From the NCBI RefSeq assembly GCF_002873335.1, contig NZ_MCUW01000055.1:1-52363 (forward strand): DNA of 52,363 nt. The letters are read 5' to 3'. Positions 8,002 to 16,467 of this stretch are shown in pieces; positions within the stretch are counted from its first letter, which is position 1; every line of letters starts with the position of its first letter. The stretch is from Vibrio sp. 10N.286.49.B1 (lineage in GTDB: Bacteria; Pseudomonadota; Gammaproteobacteria; Enterobacterales; Vibrionaceae). The notes beneath the pieces were generated by a model. It saw only the letters and a list, made by a program, of their open reading frames with translations, was not told the origin of the DNA and did not search any database. The position numbers and the translations under genes are program-made.

Positions 8002-9093
8002 ATGCGGGCATTCATAGAAAAACTGCAGTTATCTCGCGATCATTTGAGACGCCGTATTGGTATATGGTTGTTTGACAAAAACAAAGCGACTCAAGCTATA
8101 GCGCCGAGTGCGGTTAAGCACATCGTTTTTTTGCGCACTGATGCAAAACTCGGTGACGCTTTCGTGTCATCATTTGTTTTTAACGACATCAAGCGATACA
8201 ACCCTGACATTAAAACAACGGTCGTCGCCGCCCCTAACATGGCCACTTTGTTTACTGAGCATCTAGGCGCTGACCATGTCGTCACACTGAAAAAACGACC
8301 TAAATATCGAGATATTGCTCGAGCGTGCAAACAAATAGGAAAATGCGACCTAATCGTATCGCTGAATCTTAACTTAAAGATGAAAGATCTCTATTTTTTA
8401 AGCCAGTGTCAGAGCCAACATATTGCTGGTCTGGATGACCGCTTGCAGCTTATTGATATTAAGCTCGGCGAGAAAACAAAAGCGATGCATTTCTCTGAAC
8501 GATTTGCTGCTGTGCTCGAACATATCGGCATAGAGGCATCACCAAAGCGCTATGTTATTCCGCAAACCGATACGTCAAGAAAGACCGCTCAGCATTTCAT
8601 CGACCAGCATCAGTTGAATGCTTATTGCGTCGTCAATGGCTACGGTAGTGGTAACGCAAGAAAATTGACCGGTGAGTCACTGGCGACACTGACTCGCTTG
8701 ATTAAGCAAAGTGCACCTAATCTGCCTATCGTTTTACTTTCATCTCCAGAGACTCAGGTCCAAACTGAAGGTTATTTGCAGCAGTTTGATATTGATGCCA
8801 TTCATTATGACGTTAGTACCTCCATTTTTGATGTTGCGAGCCTTTTAGAAACAGCGACCTTTGTGGTATCGGTCGATACCGCTATTGTCCATATGGCATC
8901 AGGGCTCGATCGTCCTCAATTGACTATCTATCCGCCTGATGACGCCAATTTTGACCAATGGCATCCAAATTCAGATAAGGCGTTGGTGTGTTATTCTGAG
9001 GTCAATACCGTGCCGGATGTGAACCGAATCGATTGGGCCATCGTTGAACAAAAGCTCAAACAACTCGTCAGCTCAATTAAGGCGAGTGAATAA
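8002..9093 (+). CDS. GT9-family heptosyltransferase-like protein
   Basis: 363 residues, GT9 (ADP-heptose:LPS heptosyltransferase) fold. After a basic N-terminal extension of about 38 residues come IVFLRTDAKLGDAFVSSFV (the LGD segment), a C-terminal VNGYGSGNARKLTGE substrate/ADP region and VSVDTAIVHMASGLDRPQLTIY, the family signature. It starts 5 nt after the GT4-NodB gene ends and precedes waaF, so all are probably cotranscribed. The acceptor is not deducible; it could add a third heptose or a different sugar. The long N-terminal extension is absent from WaaC/WaaF. Confidence 0.8.
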   Translation: MRAFIEKLQLSRDHLRRRIGIWLFDKNKATQAIAPSAVKHIVFLRTDAKLGDAFVSSFVFNDIKRYNPDIKTTVVAAPNMATLFTEHLGADHVVTLKKRPKYRDIARACKQIGKCDLIVSLNLNLKMKDLYFLSQCQSQHIAGLDDRLQLIDIKLGEKTKAMHFSERFAAVLEHIGIEASPKRYVIPQTDTSRKTAQHFIDQHQLNAYCVVNGYGSGNARKLTGESLATLTRLIKQSAPNLPIVLLSSPETQVQTEGYLQQFDIDAIHYDVSTSIFDVASLLETATFVVSVDTAIVHMASGLDRPQLTIYPPDDANFDQWHPNSDKALVCYSEVNTVPDVNRIDWAIVEQKLKQLVSSIKASE

Positions 9094-9133
9094 TGACTTC
9101 AACATTTAAGTCATTCTATACGAGAGAAATACA

Positions 9134-10150
9134 ATGAAAATTTTGGTAATTGGCCCCTCATGGGTTGGCGATATGGTGATGTCACAAAGCCTGTATATTG
9201 AGCTTAAACGTCGCCACCCAGAAGCCAGTATCGATGTGCTAGCGCCTGCGTGGTGTAAGCCTATTTTACAACGTATGCCTGAGGTCAATACGGCAATAGA
9301 GATGCCGATTGGTCACGGGGCATTTGATTTAATGGGTCGCTGGAAAATAGGTCGCCGCTTAAAGGCAGAAAAATATACTCACGCCTATGTATTGCCAAAT
9401 TCAGCGAAATCGGCTCTCATCCCGATCTTTGCAGGCATCCCGAACCGTATTGGCTGGAAAGGGGAAAGTCGCTATGGTCTCCTAACTGATTTACGCCCCA
9501 ATAAACGTATCTTCCAATACTATGTGGAACGTTTTGTTGCTTTGGCTTCAAAAAAAGAAAACATGCTTGATGAAGTGGCGTTGGCTACCTGCCCTCGCCC
9601 TGCGCTGTCCATTGACCCGACGGTTCAGCAGCAAGCACTAGAAAAGTTTCAACTCTCAACCACACGCACAGCGATGGGGATGTGTCCTGGCGCTGAATTT
9701 GGCCCAGCGAAACGCTGGCCTGATGAGCACTATGCGCAGGTTGCACAACACCTTATCGACTCCGGCAAGCAAGTGTGGCTATTTGGTTCGGCAAAAGACC
9801 GAGATGTCACAGAGAAGATTCGCCAACGCTTAACGGCAGAGGCGCAAATGCACTGCTTTAATCTCGCTGGCAGTACGTCTTTAACAGAGGCCGTAGACCT
9901 ACTCGCCGCCTGTGATACCGTTATTAGTAATGATTCAGGTCTCATGCATGTGTCTGCCGCGGTAGGGTGCAACATTGTCGCCATTTATGGCTCAAGCTCT
10001 CCAGATTACACGCCCCCTCTGGGAGACCAGGTTGCTATCGTCCATACTGATATTGAATGTCGCCCATGTTTTAAGCGAGAATGCCCACTAGGCCACTTGA
10101 ATTGCTTAAAACAATTAAACCCTGACATGGTACTCAAACACCTAGAGTAA
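9134..10150 (+). CDS. waaF: ADP-heptose:LPS heptosyltransferase II
   Basis: 338 residues, the usual length for WaaF (RfaF), which adds the second L,D-heptose to HepI of the inner core. It begins with the characteristic MKILVIGPSWVGDMVMSQSL, has FAGIPNRIGWKGESRYGLL, the ADP-heptose-binding MCPGAEFGPAKRWP motif, and NDSGLMHVSAAVGCNIVAIYGSSSP near the C terminus, followed by the Cys-rich ending typical of this enzyme (CRPCFKRECPLGHLNC). It lies in the plus-strand core operon between another GT9 gene and a GT2 gene. Confidence 0.95.
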   Translation: MKILVIGPSWVGDMVMSQSLYIELKRRHPEASIDVLAPAWCKPILQRMPEVNTAIEMPIGHGAFDLMGRWKIGRRLKAEKYTHAYVLPNSAKSALIPIFAGIPNRIGWKGESRYGLLTDLRPNKRIFQYYVERFVALASKKENMLDEVALATCPRPALSIDPTVQQQALEKFQLSTTRTAMGMCPGAEFGPAKRWPDEHYAQVAQHLIDSGKQVWLFGSAKDRDVTEKIRQRLTAEAQMHCFNLAGSTSLTEAVDLLAACDTVISNDSGLMHVSAAVGCNIVAIYGSSSPDYTPPLGDQVAIVHTDIECRPCFKRECPLGHLNCLKQLNPDMVLKHLE

Positions 10151-10238
10151 AATTAGTTTGTTTGGGTTCACAAACCTTCGGAACTTTTTATTATAAAAAT
10201 CATCAAAAAGCTTATGAAGTCAATGAGATAATTTCAAC

Positions 10239-10265
10239 ATGAACACAAGAAAGAGCCAAGTATGA
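10239..10265 (+). CDS. Possible 8-codon upstream ORF coupled to the GT2 gene
   Basis: An ATG at 10239 opens a short frame (MNTRKSQV) whose TGA overlaps the ATG of the glycosyltransferase gene (ATGA at 10262-10265). It could serve translational coupling, since the GT2 gene has only a weak SD of its own. There is no strong SD before 10239 either, so this is tentative. Confidence 0.2.
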   Translation: MNTRKSQV

Positions 10266-11068
10266 CACCGTCTATCGAGGTGATTATTGCCACCTATAAC
10301 AATGTCACCGATAGCGAGTTAGTACTTGAAGGCTATGCTCGGCAAACGTGTAAGGCGTTTTCAATTTGTGTCGCTGATGATGGTTCTGGCCCCGAGATCG
10401 CAGAGTTGGTCCAATCGTATCGAAAAAAGGGACTGACGATCAGGCATATATGGCAGGAAGACTGCGGGTTTCGTCGAGCAATGATTTTGAATAAAGCGAT
10501 TAAGTCCTCGAATGCCGATTATCTTATTTTTACCGATAATGACTGTATTCCTTCGCGTCATTTCATTAACGATTACCAGCAAAGACTCAGCTTGGACTCT
10601 TTAATATTTGGCCGTCGTGTAGACTTGTTTAATGGTATCAGTCAACAGTTACGCCAGAAAAAACTCTCGATTGACAACCTTGACCGCTCTCTATGGCTGT
10701 TAACGATGGCATTGTTCAAAAAACTCAAGCGTGTTGAAGTCGGTCTACGCCTCCCTAATTGGGAACTCAAGCTCGTGAATAAACGGCAACGCAGCGCACT
10801 TGGTGCCAACATGGGTATCCCGCGGCAAGCACTAATAGCAGTGAATGGTTTTGATAATGATTTCGTTGGTTACGGCATGGAAGAGAGTGATATTGAGCGT
10901 CGATTAACACTACATGGCTATCAAGCCCAATCTATTATTGGTCGGTGTTGTTTATTTCATTTATATCACGCAGAAAAAACACCCCATCAAACGGCGCTTG
11001 ACCTGTATTATACTAAAAAACAATCCGGTAATACGACCTGCCGAAATGGCATTGAACATAACGAGTAA
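10262..11068 (+). CDS. GT2-family glycosyltransferase (LPS core)
   Basis: 268 residues. GT-A fold with IEVIIATYNN at the N terminus, ADDGSG (UDP-sugar binding), HIWQEDCGFRRA, and LIFTDNDCIPSRHFI carrying the metal-binding DxD-like triplet. A C-terminal half (ALGANMGIPR, VNGFDNDFVGYGMEESDIERR) resembles the galactosyltransferase C-terminal module. It is clearly related to the minus-strand GT2 gene at 15649-16467. The donor and acceptor sugars cannot be read from sequence. The stop codon sits in a perfect 12-bp tandem duplication (11058-11081). Confidence 0.85.
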   Translation: MTPSIEVIIATYNNVTDSELVLEGYARQTCKAFSICVADDGSGPEIAELVQSYRKKGLTIRHIWQEDCGFRRAMILNKAIKSSNADYLIFTDNDCIPSRHFINDYQQRLSLDSLIFGRRVDLFNGISQQLRQKKLSIDNLDRSLWLLTMALFKKLKRVEVGLRLPNWELKLVNKRQRSALGANMGIPRQALIAVNGFDNDFVGYGMEESDIERRLTLHGYQAQSIIGRCCLFHLYHAEKTPHQTALDLYYTKKQSGNTTCRNGIEHNE

Positions 11069-11081
11069 AATAACGAGTAAA
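11058..11081. repeat. 12-bp perfect tandem duplication spanning a stop codon
   Basis: ATAACGAGTAAA occurs twice in tandem; the first copy contains the TAA stop (11066-11068) of the GT2 gene, and the second copy leads up to the SD AAAGG of the GtrB-like gene. Confidence 0.9.
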
Positions 11082-11089
11082 GGTTCCTT

Positions 11090-12145
11090 ATGACGTCTCC
11101 AACTATTTCTATTGTGTGTCCGTGCTACAACGAAGAGCAAGTCGTTAGCCTCTTTATGGACCGTATTACTCAGGTACTAGAAAACACTCAGTATCCTTAT
11201 GAAATAATCTTAATCAATGATGGCAGCAAAGATAATACGTTATCGGTGATCAAGGCATTACAGCAACGAGATTCACATATTCGCATTATTAACCTATCAC
11301 GTAACTTTGGTAAAGAAGCGGCACTTACCGCGGGAATCGACAGCGCACGAGGTGAAGTATTAATTCCGATTGATGCCGACCTTCAAGATCCACCCGAGCT
11401 CATTCATGATTTTTTGCGTGAATGGGAAAACGGGTATGACGTCGTTGTGGCTAAGCGAGTTGATCGCAGCACAGACACATGGGCGAAAAAACTGTCTGCC
11501 GAGTTGTTTTACAAGTTTCATAATGCGGTCGCTCAAGTCGAGATTCCAGAAAACGTTGGGGATTTTCGTTTAATCAACCGTCGAGTCGTAGAAGCCATTC
11601 AGCTGCTTCCCGAAAACCAACGGTTTATGAAAGGGATTTTCTCTTGGGTTGGTTTTAAAACCGCCGTAGTTGAATACAAACGAGAAGCAAGAGAAGCTGG
11701 TGAAACCAGTTTTAACGGCTGGAAACTCTGGAACTTTGCGCTCGATGGCATCACCAGTTTTAGTACGGCGCCATTACGTATTTGGTTATACGTGGGTGGG
11801 TTTATCTCTGCGTTGTCGTTTATTTACGGTAGCTTAACCATTATCAAAACGCTGATCTATGGGATTGATTCTCCAGGTTATGCATCGCTGATCACCGTTA
11901 TACTCTTCCTTGGTGGTGTTCAATTAATTGGTATTGGTGTAATGGGTGAATATGTCGGCCGGCTGTATATGGAGTCGAAGCGTCGTCCCACCTATATCAT
12001 TGAAGAAGATAGTATTATTGAAGAAGATGGTGTCGTTGAAGAAAACACTCTCACAGAGGACGCTAAGTTGGCTAAAAATAACAGTGATGTAAGTAATGAC
12101 ACCACGGGTGATAATTCACCCAATGAATCCGAGAATCGTCGATAA
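11090..12145 (+). CDS. GtrB-type polyprenyl-phosphate glycosyltransferase
   Basis: 351 residues. N-terminal GT2 domain of the dolichyl-phosphate-mannose synthase type (SIVCPCYNEE, INDGSKDNT, NLSRNFGKEAALTAGID, IDADLQDPPE, and VVAKRVDRSTDTWAKKLSAE), then two membrane helices near residues 235-310 (APLRIWLYVGGFISALSF; SLITVILFLGGVQLIGIGVMGEYVGR). Members load a sugar onto undecaprenyl phosphate on the cytoplasmic face. A GtrA-like flippase follows after 2 nt and a GT-C enzyme comes next, completing a Gtr-type three-component modification set. The last 45 or so residues are an acidic, low-complexity tail (EED and EEN repeats) that is unusual for the family. Confidence 0.88.
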   Translation: MTSPTISIVCPCYNEEQVVSLFMDRITQVLENTQYPYEIILINDGSKDNTLSVIKALQQRDSHIRIINLSRNFGKEAALTAGIDSARGEVLIPIDADLQDPPELIHDFLREWENGYDVVVAKRVDRSTDTWAKKLSAELFYKFHNAVAQVEIPENVGDFRLINRRVVEAIQLLPENQRFMKGIFSWVGFKTAVVEYKREAREAGETSFNGWKLWNFALDGITSFSTAPLRIWLYVGGFISALSFIYGSLTIIKTLIYGIDSPGYASLITVILFLGGVQLIGIGVMGEYVGRLYMESKRRPTYIIEEDSIIEEDGVVEENTLTEDAKLAKNNSDVSNDTTGDNSPNESENRR

Positions 12146-12147
12146 TC

Positions 12148-12540
12148 ATGACAATGTTGGATAAATTACTGAGCATACGCATTGTTAGGTTCGCGCTCAC
12201 CGGCGGGTTATCGACGGCGATTCATATTAGCGTCGCTTTCTTGTTTTTACATTTCGTGCAAGATAATGTACTGCTCGCCAACATTTGTGGGTTTTCCCTC
12301 GCTTTTATTTTCTCTTATTTTGCTCAGACCATTCTTGTTTTTAAGAACAAAGTAAACTGGGGAAATGCTGCTCGATTTTTTATTGTGCAGTTTGGTGCCC
12401 TACTCGTCTCACAGGGCATCAGTGAGCTATTTTCCGATCTCAACAGCTACGTCCGTGTATTGATGGTTGTAATCATTTTACCGATTGTCACTTATGTGGT
12501 TCACAAGCTTTGGACTTTTTCAGATAAACCAGCGCCGTAA
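12148..12540 (+). CDS. GtrA-family membrane protein (putative polyprenyl-phosphate-sugar flippase)
   Basis: 130 residues with four predicted membrane helices. The N-terminal IVRFALTGGLSTAIHISVAF and NICGFSLAFIFSYFAQTILVF segments are typical of the GtrA family (Pfam GtrA). These proteins are thought to translocate undecaprenyl-phosphate-linked sugar across the inner membrane. Start at 12148 or the in-frame ATG at 12154. The gene is tightly packed between the GtrB-like and GT-C genes. Confidence 0.85.
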   Translation: MTMLDKLLSIRIVRFALTGGLSTAIHISVAFLFLHFVQDNVLLANICGFSLAFIFSYFAQTILVFKNKVNWGNAARFFIVQFGALLVSQGISELFSDLNSYVRVLMVVIILPIVTYVVHKLWTFSDKPAP

Positions 12541-12571
12541 ATGGCGACCATTATAACTAACGAGTTGATAC

Positions 12572-14029
12572 ATGAAGTTTAACGCAACGATAGAACGATA
12601 TTTTCATTGGCTTTACCCGCTAGGCTTTCTCGTCGGTTTAGTGTTTTCGTTCATCTATGCCAACAACCAAATCTTAACTGGCGATCAAACCCAGATGTTC
12701 TACAAGGGATATCTAGGGGCCTACAACGACGTTTGGCTCAGTTATGGGAATGCCGCCAGTGCCGTTGGCAACGTACCAGGTTCACTATCTACTTGGTTAA
12801 TTGGCGGCCCGCTACTGATTTGGGATTCGCCGTGGGCACCAATGTTGTTATTGCTTGCCCTGCGTGTTGTCTCTCTATTGTTGCTTGATAACGTCATCAA
12901 GCATGTCTTCGTTAACCAGACTCAATTGGCTCGCTTGCTATTTCTAGGGCTTTACTGGCTAAACCCTTGGTTTTTATACGATAGTTTATTATACAACCCT
13001 TCTTACCTTTGCCTTTTTGCTGCCATTCATCTTTGGTCTGCATTTAAAATGCGTGAAGCACCGTCTTTCTTCTACACTTTTATTCACGTCATCTCGATTG
13101 GCTTGGCGATGCAGTTACATTATTCATGGCCAATTTTGGCAGTGATCTCTGTGTATTTGTTTTATCGCCAAATGGGCGCGATTTCTTGGTGGGGGGTCAT
13201 CGCGGCGATTGCGACTATCCTTGTGTCTCTTATTCCTTACTTTCAAGAACTGGCCGTTAATGACGAGCTCCAACGAGAAAGTGACCGATATATTGGTTAT
13301 GGGTTAGTACACGTTTACCCTGTGTTAAAAGCATTACTCTATTGGTTGCGCTATGGGTCAATGTTGTTTTCTAATAAAGTCATTGCATACAGTGAGTTCG
13401 ACTGGCTGACCAGTATTGAATGGCTAAAAATGACCGCTTTAATGCTCTGGAAAGCACTCATTTTTATCATTGGTGGTGTGAGTGTCGTTATTTCCGCTAG
13501 GCTCAATTGGCTGTCTTGGAAGCAAGTAAAAGGCTCGCTCAAGCGTGGGCAAACCATCGAGAATACACAGCACTGGATAGGGCTTTATGCCTTTGCTGCA
13601 GTATTAGGTGTTTTAATTAGTGCCGCCCTTTCACCTATTACTTTTAGTTACTGGCATTTAATCATGGTTTACCCATTCGCCATTTTGCCTATTGTGTTAG
13701 GTATCCATCGCTTTCTTATTGATGGTGCGACGCCGCCTAATGCAAACGGTCCAAACAAGTTCATTCGCTTTTGTCAAAGTAAGGCATGGGGGCAATGGCT
13801 CAATCGTCAGTTCAGATCCCAATCCTTTGTGCAAAAGCTACTATTGATTGGTTTAGGGTATTTAATTGCCATTAATCTTCTTGCTTCACAAGATAGCATC
13901 AAGTATTCATTCGATGCCGATTATCCATCTCAAGTAGAGCAGTACTTAATCGAGCAAGGCCTGCAAAACGACGGATTGAACCCCCCAGCACTCGAACAAC
14001 ACCAGCACACGAATAGCAACGGAGAGTAA
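12572..14029 (+). CDS. Multi-pass membrane glycosyltransferase (GT-C type, third gene of a Gtr-like trio)
   Basis: 485 residues with about 10-12 hydrophobic segments and no close named homologue that I recognise. An acidic first periplasmic loop (GDQTQMFYKGYLGAY) and aromatic loops (YWLNPWFLYDSLLYNPSYL) are the kind seen in GT-C enzymes that use polyprenyl-phosphate sugars. Position directly behind GtrB- and GtrA-like genes, and 2 nt ahead of waaA, suggests that it transfers the flipped sugar to LPS in the periplasm. The sugar and the site (core, O-antigen or lipid A) are unknown. Function rests on context and topology. Confidence 0.65.
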   Translation: MKFNATIERYFHWLYPLGFLVGLVFSFIYANNQILTGDQTQMFYKGYLGAYNDVWLSYGNAASAVGNVPGSLSTWLIGGPLLIWDSPWAPMLLLLALRVVSLLLLDNVIKHVFVNQTQLARLLFLGLYWLNPWFLYDSLLYNPSYLCLFAAIHLWSAFKMREAPSFFYTFIHVISIGLAMQLHYSWPILAVISVYLFYRQMGAISWWGVIAAIATILVSLIPYFQELAVNDELQRESDRYIGYGLVHVYPVLKALLYWLRYGSMLFSNKVIAYSEFDWLTSIEWLKMTALMLWKALIFIIGGVSVVISARLNWLSWKQVKGSLKRGQTIENTQHWIGLYAFAAVLGVLISAALSPITFSYWHLIMVYPFAILPIVLGIHRFLIDGATPPNANGPNKFIRFCQSKAWGQWLNRQFRSQSFVQKLLLIGLGYLIAINLLASQDSIKYSFDADYPSQVEQYLIEQGLQNDGLNPPALEQHQHTNSNGE

Positions 14030-14031
14030 CG

Positions 14032-15306
14032 ATGTTGCGCTTTCTTTATAGTGGTTTACTCGCCCTTGTCGCGCCGTTTTTTTTGTACTCGCTTTTTGCA
14101 AAAAAAACGGGAAAACCCGCGGTGGGCAGACGCTGGCGAGAGCACTTTGGCCAAACGCCACCTATTGAGATAAATGAGGGTGTATCGACTAAGGCTGTGG
14201 TTTGGTTTCATGCGGTATCTGTTGGTGAAGTCATCGCTGTCACGCCGCTGATTAAGCGCTTTGTTATGATGCACCCTGATAAACAAGTTGTCATAACCAC
14301 CACAACACCAACCGGCGCGGAGCAAGCGGCAAAGTTAGCGCCAGACGTTATCCATCGTTACATGCCTCTCGACTTCTCATTTGCAGTTCGCGGCTTTTTG
14401 TCTTCGATAAAGCCGAGCCAACTGATTATTGTCGAAACGGAACTGTGGCCAAATACACTTCACCAAGTGGCAAAATCAGGCGTTCCGATTGCGGTAATCA
14501 ATGCGCGCCTTTCTGAGCGTTCGTGCCTTCGATATCAAAAGGTCCTTCCCATTTTCCAATGGCTCGCGAGTAAAATTGACCATGTCCTTTGCCAGCATCA
14601 AGACGACGCCGATCGTTTTCTTCGCTTAGGAATGAGTAAGCATAAAGTTGCCGTGACAGGTTCTGTCAAATTCGATATTTCGATTGAGGCCTCTGTTAGC
14701 CAAAAGGGTCAACAGCTACGACATGACGTAGGTGCCCAACGGCCCGTTTGGATCGCTGCGAGTACACACCAAGGAGAAGATGAGCAAGTATTAGAAGCGC
14801 ACCGTCGTTTATTACAGACGCACCCCACTAGCTTACTATTATTGGTTCCACGGCATCCAGAGCGTTTCGACGATGTGGCGGCACTATGCGAAAAACAGGG
14901 CTTCTCGTTGGTTCGACGTACCGACACAAACACAGCGGTTAACCACGAGCATAATGTCTACCTCGCAGATACCATGGGTGAAATGATGACGTTACTTGCT
15001 GCAAGTGATATTTGTTTTATGGGAGGCAGTTTACTGGGGGATAAAGTCGGAGGACACAACTTACTTGAGCCTGCCGCATTAGGCATCCCTTCCCTTACTG
15101 GTCCCAGCTATTTTAACTTTACCGATATCACCAAGCAATTAATTGAGCATAATGCCTGCCATGTTATTGCTGATGCCGAAGCGCTTTCATCAATCTTAAG
15201 CGAATGGTTAGAACAACCAGAGCTATTAAATAGTATGGGGGACAATGCACGACAGGTCGTCGCTAAAAATAAAGGGGCTATTGAGCGAACTCTTGAGCAA
15301 CTATGA
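14032..15306 (+). CDS. waaA: 3-deoxy-D-manno-octulosonic acid transferase
   Basis: 424 residues. N-terminal membrane anchor (LYSGLLALVAPFFLYSLF), then the GT30 fold: WFHAVSVGEV, TTTTPTGAE, IVETELWPN (catalytic region), INARLSERS, the C-terminal CMP-Kdo site with STHQGEDE and FMGGSLLGDKVGGHNLLEP. WaaA (KdtA) transfers Kdo to lipid IVA. The presence of kdkA in the same locus points to a monofunctional, single-Kdo enzyme as in Haemophilus and Vibrio; this is inferred from context, not from residues. It closes the plus-strand operon. The stop codon lies inside the first unit of a 15-bp tandem repeat. Confidence 0.97.
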   Translation: MLRFLYSGLLALVAPFFLYSLFAKKTGKPAVGRRWREHFGQTPPIEINEGVSTKAVVWFHAVSVGEVIAVTPLIKRFVMMHPDKQVVITTTTPTGAEQAAKLAPDVIHRYMPLDFSFAVRGFLSSIKPSQLIIVETELWPNTLHQVAKSGVPIAVINARLSERSCLRYQKVLPIFQWLASKIDHVLCQHQDDADRFLRLGMSKHKVAVTGSVKFDISIEASVSQKGQQLRHDVGAQRPVWIAASTHQGEDEQVLEAHRRLLQTHPTSLLLLVPRHPERFDDVAALCEKQGFSLVRRTDTNTAVNHEHNVYLADTMGEMMTLLAASDICFMGGSLLGDKVGGHNLLEPAALGIPSLTGPSYFNFTDITKQLIEHNACHVIADAEALSSILSEWLEQPELLNSMGDNARQVVAKNKGAIERTLEQL

Positions 15307-15360
15307 CGTTAGGATCTATGACGTTAGGATCTATGACGTGAGAATCTATGACATGGGCAT
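15301..15360. repeat. 15-bp tandem repeat beginning at the waaA stop codon
   Basis: Four consecutive 15-bp units start CTATGAC; the first two (15301-15315, 15316-15330) are identical (CTATGACGTTAGGAT), the third and fourth diverge at 3-4 positions. The waaA TGA stop is at positions 4-6 of unit 1, so every unit carries the same in-register TGA in that frame. Confidence 0.93.
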
Positions 15361-15648
15361 TGAGAAGAAGAGCCTTACCAAAGTAACGACAAGCTTTTCG
15401 AGTAAGTTTACAGGCCGTCCTAGTCAATTATTAACAGGTAGCGGTTTAATTGCTTAGCGGCTTGGTTACTGCCGATCTGCATGTCAACACGGTCACGATA
15501 CACTTTTTGCATCCGTATAAACGCGACCGAGAACTTAAGATGAAGAATGCGGAGCCTGTAAAGATGCAACGCTTTCAACCTGCTACTTACTTTTTACTTT
15601 TTACTTTTTACTACTTGCGATTTACTACTTCACTTAGCCATGTATCGC
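15361..15648. other. Intergenic region between convergent waaA and a GT2 gene
   Basis: No credible gene. It contains a 7-bp repeat ACTTTTT (three copies and a variant, 15589-15616) and ends in a degenerate 20-bp duplication (15629-15668) that spans the stop of the minus-strand GT2 gene. No clear terminator hairpin with a T-run is seen for either convergent gene. Confidence 0.6.
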
Positions 15649-16467
15649 TTAACTCGGTAACGTATCGATACCAAATGCCGTGTATGCTATTTTTTCAGCC
15701 CTTACCTTGGCAAATAACTCATCATTGACTGGTAATCTTGGCAACTCTTTGTGATAAATATGGACTTGGGTTGCTTTATAAAAGCAGTTATGGATTTCAA
15801 CCCCTAACAGCTGTAGACGAAAGTCAATATCACTGTCTTCCCCCGTGCCAGCCGCTTCATAGCGCATATCAAACCCATTAATTTTAAGTAAATCCGCTTT
15901 ATGTAATGACAAATTACATCCAACTAATCCTTTCTTTTTATTTTGCAACTTGGCTCTCAACCAATCATTCGTTAAGCGATAACCTTTTTCAACATTTTTT
16001 CCCTTTCCACGCAGGCCATCAATCACCATTTTACCAAAGTTGTCAGCCACAAATTGCTCTGGAGAGGAGCACGTAACAAGCAATTCACTGCATCGAGGGG
16101 AAAGGTCTGCTCGTCTACCATTGATCACCCGATTAACTCTCGACTCACTTAGATGGTCTTCAATAAAATGAGACTGGGGAACACAATCGCCATCAATAAA
16201 AATTAGATATTCACTGCGACTCGCTTTTACACACAAATTTAAACAACGGTTCTTTCTAAACCCAGCGTCTTCGTGCCAAATATGTTGTATTGCAAGTGGT
16301 GAGGCTTCTATAACACGGTTGAGTTTTTTGACAACGTCATCACGAGACCCATCATCGGCTATGATCACCTCAAAGTTGCTTTCTGTTTGATGCTCAAGCG
16401 CTTTTAAGACAACGGACAGGACATCAAGGTTGTTGTAGAAAGCAATAATAATGGAAGCGCTATACAT
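15649..16467 (-). CDS. GT2-family glycosyltransferase (LPS core)
   Basis: 272 residues from ATG 16467, chosen because AAGAGG lies 6 nt upstream and because it aligns with the paralogue's N terminus; a longer open frame reaches 16518. GT-A motifs are SIIIAFYNN, IADDGSRDD, HIWHEDAGFRKNRCLNL and LIFIDGDCVPQSHFI (DxD), with a C-terminal VGCNLSLHKADLLKINGFD and GEDSDIDFRL module. It is a paralogue of the plus-strand gene at 10262-11068. The start overlaps the stop of the WaaL-like gene by 8 nt, so the two are coupled. Likely adds a core sugar close to the O-antigen attachment site. Confidence 0.85.
   Translation of the reverse strand: MYSASIIIAFYNNLDVLSVVLKALEHQTESNFEVIIADDGSRDDVVKKLNRVIEASPLAIQHIWHEDAGFRKNRCLNLCVKASRSEYLIFIDGDCVPQSHFIEDHLSESRVNRVINGRRADLSPRCSELLVTCSSPEQFVADNFGKMVIDGLRGKGKNVEKGYRLTNDWLRAKLQNKKKGLVGCNLSLHKADLLKINGFDMRYEAAGTGEDSDIDFRLQLLGVEIHNCFYKATQVHIYHKELPRLPVNDELFAKVRAEKIAYTAFGIDTLPS

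Noticed and set aside
15245..15728. Frames of 70 and 92 codons across the waaA 3' region
   Set aside because: The first is generated by the 15-bp repeat (IYDVR units); the second overlaps the real minus-strand GT2 gene.
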